Below, one piece after another: positions 12,299 to 20,941 of a stretch of 64,000 nucleotides of DNA. Below the pieces are notes generated by a model. That model saw only the letters and a program-made list of their open reading frames with translations, had not been told where the DNA came from and made no database searches. Position 1 is the stretch's first letter. Each line of letters opens with the position of its first letter. Source of the stretch: Halomonas stenophila (lineage in GTDB: Bacteria > Pseudomonadota > Gammaproteobacteria > Pseudomonadales > Halomonadaceae); NCBI RefSeq assembly GCF_014192275.1, contig NZ_JACHXR010000008.1, positions 1-64,000 on the forward strand, given 5' to 3'. Both the position numbers and the translations under genes were made by a program.

Positions 12299-13108
12299 AT
12301 GCGCGTTATCACGACCGGGACTCGCCTGGCCGCCATGCTGCTGGCGACCACCCTGCTGGCCGGCTGCGCCAGCACCGGTGACGAGGAGGCCCCCGACCTG
12401 CAGGAGCGCCAGCTCTACGAGGAAGGCCGCGCCGCGCTGGAAAGCGGCCGCTATACCACCGCCATCAACCGGCTCGAGGCCATCGACACCCGCTTCCCCT
12501 TCGGCGATACCGCGGAGCAGGCCCAGCTGGAACTGATCTACGCCTACTACGAGACCGATGACTGGGAGAGCGCCCGGGCCGCGGCCAGCCGCTTCATCCG
12601 CCTGCATCCGGACCACCCCCAGGTCGACTATGCCTACTACATGCGCGGCCTGGCGGCCTGGCAGGCCGGTCGCTTCAGTCTCGAGGCCCTGCGCCTGATC
12701 GACATCTCCAAGCGCGACCTGGGCGCGAGCCGCGACGCCTACTCCGACTTCCGCGAGCTGGTCCAGCGCTTCCCCGACAGCCAGTATGCCGCGGATGCCC
12801 GCCAGCGCATCGTCTACCTGCGCAACCTGCTGGCCCGCCATGAGCTGCAGGTGGCCGACTTCTACCTGCGCAAGGGCGCCTACCTGGCCGCCGTCGAGCG
12901 CGGCCGCTGGGTCATCGAGAACTACCCGCAGGCCGACGGCACCCGGGACGCCCTGGCGGTGATGGTCGAGGGCTACCTGGGCCTGAACATGACCGACCGC
13001 GCCCGGGAGTCCCTGAAGGTACTGATCGAGAATGCGCCGGACCACGAGCGGCTGAACGGCCGCACCTTCGACCCCCGCTACGTGGACGCGCCGGCCCTCT
13101 CGGCCTGA
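12299..13108 (+). CDS. bamD: Outer membrane protein assembly lipoprotein BamD
   Basis: This is the essential lipoprotein of the BAM complex that inserts beta-barrel proteins into the outer membrane. The 269-residue protein has a signal peptide and lipobox L-L-A-G-C, with the acylated Cys at residue 23. Five TPR-like repeats follow, typical of the YfiO/ComL family. I chose the ATG at 12299, with CGAGGAT upstream. An upstream TTG would add 7 residues before the signal peptide. A possible promoter (-10 TATAGT at 12234-12239) lies in the rluD-bamD divergent gap. Confidence 0.95.
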   Translation: MRVITTGTRLAAMLLATTLLAGCASTGDEEAPDLQERQLYEEGRAALESGRYTTAINRLEAIDTRFPFGDTAEQAQLELIYAYYETDDWESARAAASRFIRLHPDHPQVDYAYYMRGLAAWQAGRFSLEALRLIDISKRDLGASRDAYSDFRELVQRFPDSQYAADARQRIVYLRNLLARHELQVADFYLRKGAYLAAVERGRWVIENYPQADGTRDALAVMVEGYLGLNMTDRARESLKVLIENAPDHERLNGRTFDPRYVDAPALSA

Positions 13109-13144
13109 CCCGACCCGGCTGACGGCCCCCACCCAGATGTAACA

Positions 13145-13175
13145 ACCGGCGCTGCCAGAAGCAGCGCCGGTTTTT
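13145..13175 (+). terminator. Rho-independent terminator of bamD
   Basis: An 11-bp perfect stem (13145-13155 with 13161-13171) and 5-nt loop lead directly into TTTTT (13171-13175). This is a textbook rightward terminator 37 bp past the bamD stop. Confidence 0.95.
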
Positions 13176-13179
13176 CTTC

Positions 13180-13207
13180 GAGCTTTCGGCTTCAAGCTTT
13201 CCGCTTC
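13180..13207. repeat. Two tandem 14-bp units at the nadE 3' end
   Basis: GAGCTTTCGGCTTC and AAGCTTTCCGCTTC are adjacent imperfect copies with two differences. They lie between the bamD terminator and the nadE stop. Similar AAGCTTGAAGC-like intergenic strings are, from memory, common in halomonad genomes. No function is assigned. Confidence 0.4.
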
Positions 13208-14837
13208 ATTCCCCCGGCTGCCAGCCGTTGACGATGGGGTAGCGGCGGTCACGCCCGAAGCCGCGCCGGGTGACCCGCACGCCCACCGGGGCCTGGCGGC
13301 GCTTGTACTCGCAGCGGTCGACCAGCCGCACCACCTGATAGACGTCGTCCCGGTCGAAGCCCGCGGCGATGATCGCCTCGGCGCTCATGTCGCCCTCGAT
13401 GTAGCGCACCAGGATGGCGTCCAGGGTGTCGTAGTCGGGCAGCGAGTCGCTGTCCTGCTGGTCCGGCGCCAGCTCGGCGGACGGCGGCCGCTCGATGACC
13501 CGCTCGGGGATCGCCGGCGACTGGGTGTTGCGCCACCGGGCCAGGCGATAGACCCAGGTCTTGTAGACGTCCTTGATGGCGTTGTAGCCGCCCACCATGT
13601 CGCCATAGAGCGTGGCGTAGCCCACCGCCATCTCGCTCTTGTTGCCGGTGCTCAGCACCATCAGGCCCTTCTTGTTGGAGATCGCCATCAGCAGCACCCC
13701 GCGACACCGCGACTGCAGGTTCTCCTCGGTGGTATCGCGCTGGGTGCCGGCGAAGCTGTCGGCCAGGGTCTCCATGAAGGCCTCGACCATCGACTCGATG
13801 GGCAGTACCTCGTAGCCGACGCCGAGGAGCCTGGCCTGCTCGGCGGCATCCTGCCGGGAGATGTCGGCGGTGTAGTGATACGGCATCATCACCGCATGGA
13901 CGCGTTGCGGTCCCAGGGCATCCACGGCGATGGCCAGCGACAGGGCCGAATCGATGCCCCCGGACAGCCCCAGCACCACGCCCTCGAAGCCGCTCTTGTT
14001 GACGTAGTCGCGAAGCCCGGTCACCAGCGCGCAATAGAGGTTCTCCTCCGGCGCCACCTCGGGGTCGGTCTCCCCGGCCTGGGGGGTCCAGTGGCCCCGC
14101 TCGCGGACGAACTGGATCGGCATCAGGCCCACCGCCCAGTGCGGCGCCTGCACCCGCAGCTCGCCCTCGGCGTCGACACAGGCCGACCCGCCGTCGAACA
14201 CCAGCTCGTCCTGGCCACCGATCTGGTTGACGTAGACGATCGGCAGCGCCACCTCGGAGGCCCGCTGCGTGAGCAGCGCCAGGCGCTCGGCCGGCTTGTC
14301 CTGATGGAAGGGCGAGGCATTGAGGGTGACGAGGATCTCGGCCCCGGCCTCCCGCGCCTGGCGCACCGGGGCCTCCGCCCAGATGTCCTCGCAGATCAGG
14401 ATGCCCAGCCTGGCTCCCTTGTGCTCGACCACCAGCGGCTCGCTGCCGACCGCGAAGTAGCGCTGCTCGTCGAAGACCTCGTAGTTGGGCAGGGCCTGCT
14501 TGGCATACTCGTCGAGCCACTCACCGTTGTAGAGCACCCCGGCGAGGTTCCAGTTGCGCCCCTCGCGCCGCCCCGGATAGCCGACGATCACCATGACGTC
14601 GCGCACCATCTTCTCGGCCATGCGAGCCCGGGCATGGCGCAGGCGGGTCTCCATGGAGGGGCGCAGCAGCAGGTCCTCCGGCGGATAGCCGGTGAGGAAG
14701 AGCTCCGGCAGCACCACCACGTCGGCACCATGCTCGATGCGCGCCTCGCGTACCGTCTCGATGGCTCGGTCGGTGTTGCCGGGGATATCCCCGACCAGCG
14801 GGTCCAGCTGAGCCATCACCAGCGTCAGGTCTTGCAT
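13206..14837 (-). CDS. nadE: Glutamine-dependent NAD+ synthetase
   Basis: It converts deamido-NAD to NAD+ using ammonia from glutamine, the last step of NAD synthesis. The 543-residue protein joins an N-terminal nitrilase-fold glutaminase domain (triad E45, K113, C149) to a C-terminal NAD synthase domain with P-loop S-G-G-I-D-S at 292-297. The start at 14837 (MQDLTLVMAQLDP) puts the first beta strand of the nitrilase fold at the N-terminus. The longer frame from 14921 adds 28 unconserved residues. It is divergent from the PP0621-family gene. Confidence 0.95.
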   Translation of the reverse strand: MQDLTLVMAQLDPLVGDIPGNTDRAIETVREARIEHGADVVVLPELFLTGYPPEDLLLRPSMETRLRHARARMAEKMVRDVMVIVGYPGRREGRNWNLAGVLYNGEWLDEYAKQALPNYEVFDEQRYFAVGSEPLVVEHKGARLGILICEDIWAEAPVRQAREAGAEILVTLNASPFHQDKPAERLALLTQRASEVALPIVYVNQIGGQDELVFDGGSACVDAEGELRVQAPHWAVGLMPIQFVRERGHWTPQAGETDPEVAPEENLYCALVTGLRDYVNKSGFEGVVLGLSGGIDSALSLAIAVDALGPQRVHAVMMPYHYTADISRQDAAEQARLLGVGYEVLPIESMVEAFMETLADSFAGTQRDTTEENLQSRCRGVLLMAISNKKGLMVLSTGNKSEMAVGYATLYGDMVGGYNAIKDVYKTWVYRLARWRNTQSPAIPERVIERPPSAELAPDQQDSDSLPDYDTLDAILVRYIEGDMSAEAIIAAGFDRDDVYQVVRLVDRCEYKRRQAPVGVRVTRRGFGRDRRYPIVNGWQPGE

Positions 14838-14937
14838 GGGCGTAGAAATCTCTCGAGAATCCGTTGATACGTGCATTGTCCCGCAAGGGCGGTCGAGTGG
14901 CAAAGGCGGCCGACCCCACACAGGGAGTCACCTGAGG

Positions 14938-15195
14938 ATGAACCTGTTGCTGATCCGCCTGATCATCTTCGCCGTGCTGTTCTTCGCCGGCCTCAAGCTG
15001 TATCGCATGTACCGCGAGTGGAAGCTCGACCGCGAGGAGGCCGCCCAAGGCAGCCCCCAGGGCAACCAGATGGTGCGCTGCGCCTGGTGCCAGGTGCACC
15101 TCCCGGAGGACGAGGCCCTGCGGGAGAAGGGCCAGTGGTTCTGCTCGCCCGACCACCGCAACAAGTACCTGGAAGAGCAGCATCACGGGGAGTGA
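14938..15195 (+). CDS. PP0621-family small membrane protein with Cys pairs
   Basis: This 85-residue protein has one N-terminal transmembrane helix (about residues 4-22) and a basic/acidic linker. A cytoplasmic segment follows with C-x2-C (MVRCAWCQVHLP) and a third Cys in WFCSPDH, suggesting a small zinc-binding knuckle. It matches the uncharacterised PP0621 family of pseudomonads and relatives, in which the HLP-DEA-----WFCS pattern recurs. Function is unknown. The start at 14938 follows CCTGAGG closely. The longer frame from 14836 would overlap the nadE start. It is convergent with thiO. Confidence 0.8.
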   Translation: MNLLLIRLIIFAVLFFAGLKLYRMYREWKLDREEAAQGSPQGNQMVRCAWCQVHLPEDEALREKGQWFCSPDHRNKYLEEQHHGE

Positions 15196-15217
15196 CCCCA
15201 CCTTCCCCGCCGGCGCG

Positions 15218-16315
15218 TCAGGCCGGCAGCCGCCCCGCCAACCGGTAGGGCGCCGGATCGACGATCGGCTCGCGCCCCAGCAGCTCATCGACCAGCAGGC
15301 GTGTCGAGGCCGGCGCCAGCACCAGGCCATTGCGGTAGTGGCCGGCATTCACATGCAGGTTGTCGATGCCCGGTAGCGCACCGATGAAGGGCACCCCGTC
15401 CGGCGAGCCCGGGCGCAACCCCGCCCAGTGGTGCTCCACCTCGCACTCGGCCAGGGCCGGGACGATCCGGGTCGCCGAGTGCCAGAGGGATTTGCGGGCC
15501 TCACCGGACACGGACTTGTCGAACCCCGCCTCCTCCAGGGTCGAGCCGGCCAGCACCCGGCCGTCGGCCCGGGGGATCACGTAGCGCCCGTCCATCAGCA
15601 CCACTCGGCTAACCAGCCCCGGAGGCGCCTTGAAGAGGATCATCTGCCCCTTCACCGGCCGCACCGGCAGCGCTACCCCCAGCGGCGCCAGCAGGCCGGC
15701 CGCCCAGGCGCCGCCGCAGACGATGACCTGCTCCCCGCCGACGATGCCCGCCGTGGTCTCCACCCCCGAGACGCGCCCCCCCGCGAGGCGCAGGCCCGTG
15801 ACCTCGCTGCCTTCCCGCAACGACACGCGCCCCATCTCGACCAGGCGGCGGCGCAGCGCCCGGGTCAGCCGCGGGTTGCGGATGCTGCCGAGCGTCGGCA
15901 TCCACAGCGCCTCGCGGCAGCCGGGCGCCGCCTCGGGCTCCTTGGCATAGAGGAAATCGGCGGAGACCCGCTCCAGGGGCTTGCCGACCTCGCGGGCCCA
16001 GTCCATGGCCCGCGCCTCGTCGTCGACCCGCAGGTAGAGCAAGCCCTTCTGGCGATACTCCGGATCGATGCCGGTTTCCTCCAGCAGGCGCAGGGCCAGC
16101 TCCGGATAGAAGCCCTCCGACCAGGTGGAGAGGCGCGAGATCGGCGCGCTGTAGCGCCAGGGATAGAGCGGCGAGACGATCCCGCCGCCGGCCCAGGAGG
16201 CCTCGCGGCCGCACTGGCCGCGCTCGAGAAGGGTCACCGAATGGCCGGCATCGGCCAGTTGCAGCGTCGTCATCATGCCGATGACGCCACCGCCCACAAC
16301 GAGAAAATCACTCAC
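15218..16315 (-). CDS. thiO: Glycine oxidase ThiO
   Basis: This FAD-dependent oxidase converts glycine to dehydroglycine (iminoacetate), supplying the C2-N3 unit of the thiamine thiazole ring. The 365-residue protein starts with the Rossmann motif VVGGGVIGMMTTLQLADAGH and an ERG acidic strand end. It has the DAO-family C-terminal motif W-A-G-L-R-P-G-S-P-D-G-V-P near residue 310. The C-terminal NAGHYRNG motif is typical of ThiO. In Pseudomonas thiO also borders the minor pilin cluster. Other thiamine genes are not in the window. Confidence 0.9.
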   Translation of the reverse strand: MSDFLVVGGGVIGMMTTLQLADAGHSVTLLERGQCGREASWAGGGIVSPLYPWRYSAPISRLSTWSEGFYPELALRLLEETGIDPEYRQKGLLYLRVDDEARAMDWAREVGKPLERVSADFLYAKEPEAAPGCREALWMPTLGSIRNPRLTRALRRRLVEMGRVSLREGSEVTGLRLAGGRVSGVETTAGIVGGEQVIVCGGAWAAGLLAPLGVALPVRPVKGQMILFKAPPGLVSRVVLMDGRYVIPRADGRVLAGSTLEEAGFDKSVSGEARKSLWHSATRIVPALAECEVEHHWAGLRPGSPDGVPFIGALPGIDNLHVNAGHYRNGLVLAPASTRLLVDELLGREPIVDPAPYRLAGRLPA

Positions 16316-16407
16316 GAGGCGTGTCCGCTATCGCTTACGGAGAGAGCGCGGCACCTGTCTAGCTTGAAGGGACACCCACGAAAACGGGTACTCGAGGGAG
16401 ACGCGGC

Positions 16408-16971
16408 ATGGGACAGGACACCACCGAAGGCCATCAGCTTACCGGCAGGCCACCGGGCCTGGCAAAGCCCGCCCAGCGGGGCTTCACACTGATCGAGTTG
16501 CTGGTGGCGCTCGCCGTGATGATCCTCATGGCCACCTGGGGCATCCCCAGCTTCCAGCAGTTCGCCGCCCGCAACGAGGTCGCCGCGGAGGTCATGCGCA
16601 TCAAGACCGCCTTGGCGCTGGCGCGGAATACCGCCGTGATGCGACGCACCACTATCTCCGTCTGCGCCAGTGCTGGGCCGCCCTATGAGACCTGCACCTT
16701 CGATGACTGGGACCAGGACTGGGTCATCGTGGAGGGCGAGGCAACGGGAGGAAGCCTGGCGGGAAACAAGGTACTGCGTGTTTTGGCAGAATCGGACAGT
16801 GTCGATGTCAGTTTCAATAGAAGCGACCGCCCGGTGCGCTACTCCTCTCGTGGTTGGTCGCAGGGATTTAATGGAACATTCGCTGTTTGCTCCCTCAAAG
16901 AGGAAAGCGCAGCCATCATCATCAACAACATGGGAAGAGCAAGGAGCGAAGATACAAGTTCAAGCTGCTGA
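16408..16971 (+). CDS. fimT: GspH/FimT-family type IV minor pilin
   Basis: This is a type IV prepilin-like protein of 187 residues. A long leader ends in the PilD site R-G25/F-T-L-I-E30, with Glu at mature position +5, followed by a hydrophobic helix. The GspH-like body includes YSSRGWSQGFNGTFAVC near the C-terminus. It is opposite in strand to the other pilins and next to thiO. The first half is GC-rich like the genome, while the second half (from about 16,780) becomes AT-rich. A GGGAGACGCGGC ribosome site precedes the ATG. Confidence 0.85.
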   Translation: MGQDTTEGHQLTGRPPGLAKPAQRGFTLIELLVALAVMILMATWGIPSFQQFAARNEVAAEVMRIKTALALARNTAVMRRTTISVCASAGPPYETCTFDDWDQDWVIVEGEATGGSLAGNKVLRVLAESDSVDVSFNRSDRPVRYSSRGWSQGFNGTFAVCSLKEESAAIIINNMGRARSEDTSSSC

Positions 16972-17012
16972 CTGAACTTCACCACTCCCTTGCTTCAACC
17001 CGTGAGACTCAA

Positions 17013-18785
17013 TCAGCCATCGATAACCACTTTTTCGCTCCACGTGGCCAGACCGTACTCATAACTTCCATCTAGCTGCGCCTGCCCAACCAGCCAAGCC
17101 AAAAGAGATTCTCCGTTAAAGTATTCGAAAGCCGTCAGCAGAGAGTCATAGCTGTAATTATAGTCTTGATTACCACCACCACTGACATCCAGACCAACGG
17201 GATCAAACGTCCTGTTAGCAACCAGGCCGCCCACTTCCTCACCTTCAATCATGTCCATGGTAGCAAGTTCGTTCGGCGAATCCGCGGCCCCAGGCTCAGT
17301 CGTCCACCCTCCATCCGATCCAACATAGACTTTTGAACCATCGGCAGTTTCAAAATGCAGAAACTCTCCTGTTGTGGAATCATACTGAGGATTCAGATCA
17401 CCCCATGTGCCATCTGCAGCCTCATACTCATAATGCTTGCTATACGGAGCCGAGATGATAGCCCCGGTAAAAGGTTCGTTGCCACTGCCATCGATGGTAT
17501 AGTCACCCATTACGATGATGAGGCCATCAAACTCAGGATTTCCTTTGAACTCGACATCCCCATCGACAATCAGCACACCGCTACCCGAAAAATTCCCACT
17601 TCCCACTTCAAATAGCGGCCTGCTGAGTCGCTGGCCATCCTCTTGCAGGTTGTCGGGGTCATACACAGGCGCGCCATAATCATCAGCATCCTCAACGACG
17701 AAACCATCCTGCCCATAATATTCATCTTCGGCCACCTTGTCGGTGACAAAATGGACACCAGCGCCAAAATCCTGGGCAACATTATTCGTCCACTTGGAGG
17801 CTTCATTGTCATCTGCAGTACTAGTGTCATCCTGCTGCCTAACGAGCGCGTTAATGAAGACATGAAACTGTTCCGGATTATACAGGATGGGCGTACCTAG
17901 TTCGGAAGCGATGCCGCCCTTGTAGTTGCACAAGTCATTGTTAGCAGTAGTGCAATTGTCATAGTTCCCTTCATACTCAGCGGGATCTCCTGTCACCACA
18001 TCCTTGGCATGGTATACACCTTCAGTATCGGGCCCACAGTCATCATGGCCAGTACATCCCTGGCCAGTCTCTGGAACGAAGACCGCGAAGTCATTGATAT
18101 TCTTGCTATCCCCGATAATATCCTGAACAATCTTTTCCGCCTCGGCCTTGCTGCTTACCGATATTGCCGGATTGAGATAGCCATCTACCTCTTCGCCAGA
18201 AACATCCGCCTGTGAGTTGATGCCATCATAATCGGCAATGACACCTGTCAGGTTGAATGGAGAGAGAGCTTCCCCCAACATCGCCCCCCAACCCATAGAG
18301 ACCTGGCGTCGCGCGATCACTTCATCGGGAGTGCCATCACTATCCGCATCAGCGTCCCCTGAATGCACAACCCCATCTACGAGGATTGAAACCAGGTCGT
18401 CTGATGGAGAAGACACATTGACACGATAGCACGCATTGGAGAGAGATATATCGACTTCCACACAACTGCTGACAAAATCCTGACCCTCGGCCCAACCTTT
18501 CAAAGCCAGAAGAATTTTCTCCATATATTGATCGACCGTATCACCAGACTCAAGGGCATCCGGGACAATACTCGCCCCTTTTACCCGATGCCAAAAATCC
18601 GATGCCCCGTACTCTGCAGCCATCATCGCCAAATTACTGGCCCGTTGATTACCGGCCATGGCCTCCTCATTCCGAGCATTCTGGAAGCCTGTCACCCCCA
18701 GCAGCAGCGCCACAACTAGCAGCACCAGAGTCACTATCAAAGCCGCTCCGCTCTGCCTTTTTAAGTCGCCAAATCCCCTATTCAT
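17013..18785 (-). CDS. pilX: PilX-like pilus assembly protein, unusually long
   Basis: The N-terminus MNRGFGDLKRQSGAALIVTL plus a hydrophobic helix and the EEAMAGNQR segment match the PilX N-terminal domain of type IV minor pilins. At 590 residues it is about three times the usual PilX length of under 200 residues. The extra sequence is acidic and Asp/Gly/Asn-rich. It contains a repetitive strand region around residues 395-440 (SGVLIVDGDVEFKGN, then FDGLIIVMGDYTIDG) that looks like a beta-helix, and several Cys. No pilY1 follows, so the extension may replace the PilY1 tip adhesin, which is an inference. Local base composition is AT-rich. Confidence 0.75.
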   Translation of the reverse strand: MNRGFGDLKRQSGAALIVTLVLLVVALLLGVTGFQNARNEEAMAGNQRASNLAMMAAEYGASDFWHRVKGASIVPDALESGDTVDQYMEKILLALKGWAEGQDFVSSCVEVDISLSNACYRVNVSSPSDDLVSILVDGVVHSGDADADSDGTPDEVIARRQVSMGWGAMLGEALSPFNLTGVIADYDGINSQADVSGEEVDGYLNPAISVSSKAEAEKIVQDIIGDSKNINDFAVFVPETGQGCTGHDDCGPDTEGVYHAKDVVTGDPAEYEGNYDNCTTANNDLCNYKGGIASELGTPILYNPEQFHVFINALVRQQDDTSTADDNEASKWTNNVAQDFGAGVHFVTDKVAEDEYYGQDGFVVEDADDYGAPVYDPDNLQEDGQRLSRPLFEVGSGNFSGSGVLIVDGDVEFKGNPEFDGLIIVMGDYTIDGSGNEPFTGAIISAPYSKHYEYEAADGTWGDLNPQYDSTTGEFLHFETADGSKVYVGSDGGWTTEPGAADSPNELATMDMIEGEEVGGLVANRTFDPVGLDVSGGGNQDYNYSYDSLLTAFEYFNGESLLAWLVGQAQLDGSYEYGLATWSEKVVIDG

Positions 18786-18812
18786 GATATACCCCCTATG
18801 AAATGTGAGGCA

Positions 18813-19388
18813 TTAGTGGAGAATATTATTCCGCCTCGCCACCATGAAACTATATTTCCTCTTGCTAACAGGCTCTCCAGACATTATCGCGGGGAAGGTA
18901 ACCTCCACTTTGACGAAAAGCCCCTCGGCCGCAGAAAGAGATGGATCCAAGGCAAACTGCATGCTTTCAATACCGTTTACCAAAGAACCTCCAGAGGAAG
19001 CAGAGCCGCAAACCACTTGAACCTGAAGATCTTGGTCAGCAAAGCTATATGTAACATCGTTTAGCTTGTTCGCTCCCGCACAATATGGATCATTCTCCCT
19101 TACCCCACTGCCATAGCTCATATGCAAAACACTCTGGTCAGCGCTATTATCTGTGATGTCTGATGACGTCCTGATATCAAGTGAAATCAGGTCTGTTATC
19201 GCACGCAAGGCCTCTTGCCGCTCCGCCAGCGCCTCCATCTGATTATAGCTCTGCTTGGACGTCAGGAAGAGCTGCCCGGCTCCGAGCACAATCAGCAGCC
19301 CGATTACCAGCGCAATCATCAGCTCCACCAGGGAAAACCCACTCTCCCTTTTTTTAAAGTCTTGCATTTTTTCAGCATGGAGTTTCAT
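18813..19388 (-). CDS. pilW: Type IV pilus minor pilin PilW-family protein
   Basis: This 191-residue prepilin has the PilD motif E-S-G17/F-S-L-V-E, then a hydrophobic helix (LMIALVIGLLIVLGAGQLF). The TSKQSYNQMEALAERQEALR segment is characteristic of PilW. Met8 is an alternative start giving a shorter leader. It is shorter than many PilW proteins. The gene lies between pilX and pilV in the usual order and is AT-rich like them. Confidence 0.83.
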   Translation of the reverse strand: MKLHAEKMQDFKKRESGFSLVELMIALVIGLLIVLGAGQLFLTSKQSYNQMEALAERQEALRAITDLISLDIRTSSDITDNSADQSVLHMSYGSGVRENDPYCAGANKLNDVTYSFADQDLQVQVVCGSASSGGSLVNGIESMQFALDPSLSAAEGLFVKVEVTFPAIMSGEPVSKRKYSFMVARRNNILH

Positions 19389-19391
19389 GGC

Positions 19392-19790
19392 TCACTTCTT
19401 CGGCAGCTTGATACGATATTCGAGAGTCGAGACATCTTCACCTTCGAAACGATCATCCACCCAGCCCACGGTGATACCATACTCACAGTAGGTGGAATCT
19501 TCGGTGATTGTCGTGACGTCCCTCAGCGACAGATGGGTACTCCAATCGGCTTTCCAATTGGCAGGGTCTGCATCGGGACACGCTTGTACGCTGTTCTCAC
19601 CCAGCGTCACCCAGAGCCGCTCCACGGCATCCTGAGCCGCCATGGAGGCAATGGTCCGCTGGTGGGAGACATGGGAACTCTGTAATGCCTTGAGTTGCAT
19701 GGCAGCCACTCCCAAAAGGCCAATCGATAGCACAAGCACAGCCACCAAAGCCTCAATCAAGGTGAACCCTCTAACTCCGGATATTCTCAA
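19392..19790 (-). CDS. pilV: Type IV pilus modification/minor pilin PilV
   Basis: This 132-residue prepilin has the leader MRISGVRG8/FTLIE and the PilV-type helix LVAVLVLSIGLLGVAAMQLKALQSS, whose GLLGVA-MQ pattern is diagnostic for PilV. Two Cys occur in the short globular domain. It ends 3 bp before pilW, implying one operon. Confidence 0.86.
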   Translation of the reverse strand: MRISGVRGFTLIEALVAVLVLSIGLLGVAAMQLKALQSSHVSHQRTIASMAAQDAVERLWVTLGENSVQACPDADPANWKADWSTHLSLRDVTTITEDSTYCEYGITVGWVDDRFEGEDVSTLEYRIKLPKK

Positions 19791-19815
19791 CTAACCCTCC
19801 TTCCATCTGTATTAT

Positions 19816-20334
19816 TTAGGGTCTCGTGATATTGCCGAGAGCATTGATATTAAGAGTTTCCGGGCTTCCTGTAAGGTTCTCGTGCTCGAGAGAAATCGAG
19901 CAGGGTGTGCCCAGCGGGCAGGAGGAGGACGCCCTCCCTAACTGGTTAAAGGTCACCTTACCGCTACCGCTTCCTGTCGTGACACTGACATTGACTGCGG
20001 AGTCATTTTCATTCATCACCTTCCAGCAGCCAGCATCAGTAGGGCAAGAAACAGCCGTGCTGCCATCCCCTTCCCAAACCTCGAGTTTCCACCCATCTCC
20101 ATCGGCACCCGACGTCATTACCACGGTAACCGGTTTACGACTCTTGATCGCCTCGCTTCGCGCATAATGGATACCCGTCAACACCTGATTAAAGTCGGTG
20201 GTCAATTGATTACGAATCATCATGCCCTGAAAACTGGGCACCGCCATGGTCGCGAGTATCGCGACCATGGCTATAGCGACCAAAAGCTCGATCAGTGTAA
20301 ACCCTGAATGGCGTTTTTTATCACCAGCATTCAT
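19816..20334 (-). CDS. fimU: GspH/FimU-type minor pilin
   Basis: This prepilin has the PilD site H-S-G11/F-T-L-I-E and a hydrophobic helix (LLVAIAMVAILATMAVPSF). Its GspH-like body includes HYARSEAIKSRKPVTVVM and VTFNQLGRASS. I chose the ATG at 20334, which gives a normal short leader of 11 residues and only a 14-bp overlap with pilE. The in-frame start at 20367 would lengthen both. The position between pilE and pilV corresponds to FimU/FimT in Pseudomonas. Confidence 0.82.
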   Translation of the reverse strand: MNAGDKKRHSGFTLIELLVAIAMVAILATMAVPSFQGMMIRNQLTTDFNQVLTGIHYARSEAIKSRKPVTVVMTSGADGDGWKLEVWEGDGSTAVSCPTDAGCWKVMNENDSAVNVSVTTGSGSGKVTFNQLGRASSSCPLGTPCSISLEHENLTGSPETLNINALGNITRP

Positions 20335-20773
20335 CAATCGTGGTCCCATCATTTTGTTCGTTTCCACGCATGCCTTGATGATTCAGGGTAAAGTTGCTGC
20401 AGTCATCCCCTGCTTGCGCACCCTGTGGGGCTGCCTTCAACGTATAGGTGGAGGAAGTGAGGGTCGTGGCCGTGACCGAATAGAACCCCTCATCCGATGT
20501 GACAGGAAACGTCACACAGCCACTTGAGCTACCATCATCCGTATAGTCGCTCGACACCGTATAGCAACGCTCTAGCCGACTGGCGACACTCCCCAAGGCA
20601 GACATCGCGTCCGTGCGCCGGGCCTTCTGGACATACTGCGTATAGCTGGGATAGGCGATGGCGGCGAGGATCCCGATCACCGCCACCGTGATCATCAGCT
20701 CGATCAGCGTGAAGCCGGCCTGGTGCCGGGCATGGTCTTCAGGGCCATTCGGCCGATGTCGTCTGCGGGTCAT
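20321..20773 (-). CDS. pilE: Type IV minor pilin PilE
   Basis: This 150-residue prepilin has the leader ending H-Q-A-G20/F-T-L-I-E, then LMITVAVIGILAAIAYPSYTQYVQKARR. That strongly PilE/major-pilin-like helix is followed by a C-terminal disulfide region (C-x-N-F-T-L-N---- to DECW). The start is uncertain. AGGGGAG lies about 9 nt before a GTG at 20779, while ATG codons lie at 20773, 20788 and 20806. It is the first gene of the leftward pilin operon, just past the ispH terminator. Confidence 0.84.
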   Translation of the reverse strand: MTRRRHRPNGPEDHARHQAGFTLIELMITVAVIGILAAIAYPSYTQYVQKARRTDAMSALGSVASRLERCYTVSSDYTDDGSSSGCVTFPVTSDEGFYSVTATTLTSSTYTLKAAPQGAQAGDDCSNFTLNHQGMRGNEQNDGTTIDECW

Positions 20774-20857
20774 GGTCACGCGGCGCATCTCCCCTGCGTA
20801 CGTCACGATTTGTTTCAGTATGTATCAGGACTGTCGTTTCCGACAGCCGATAGTCAC

Positions 20858-20882
20858 AAAAAAACCGGACAGGGTCCGGTTT
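20858..20882 (-). terminator. Terminator of the ispH operon
   Basis: A stem AAACCGGAC/GTCCGGTTT (20862-20870, 20874-20882) is followed on the leftward strand by a run of seven T (complement of 20858-20864). It ends the ribF-ileS-lspA-fkpB-ispH unit before pilE. Confidence 0.93.
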
Positions 20883-20941
20883 GCTTGCTCCTACGAAAGC
20901 CTGAGGCGCCCGCTGAGCGCCAGGCTCACGGTTCTACAGGG

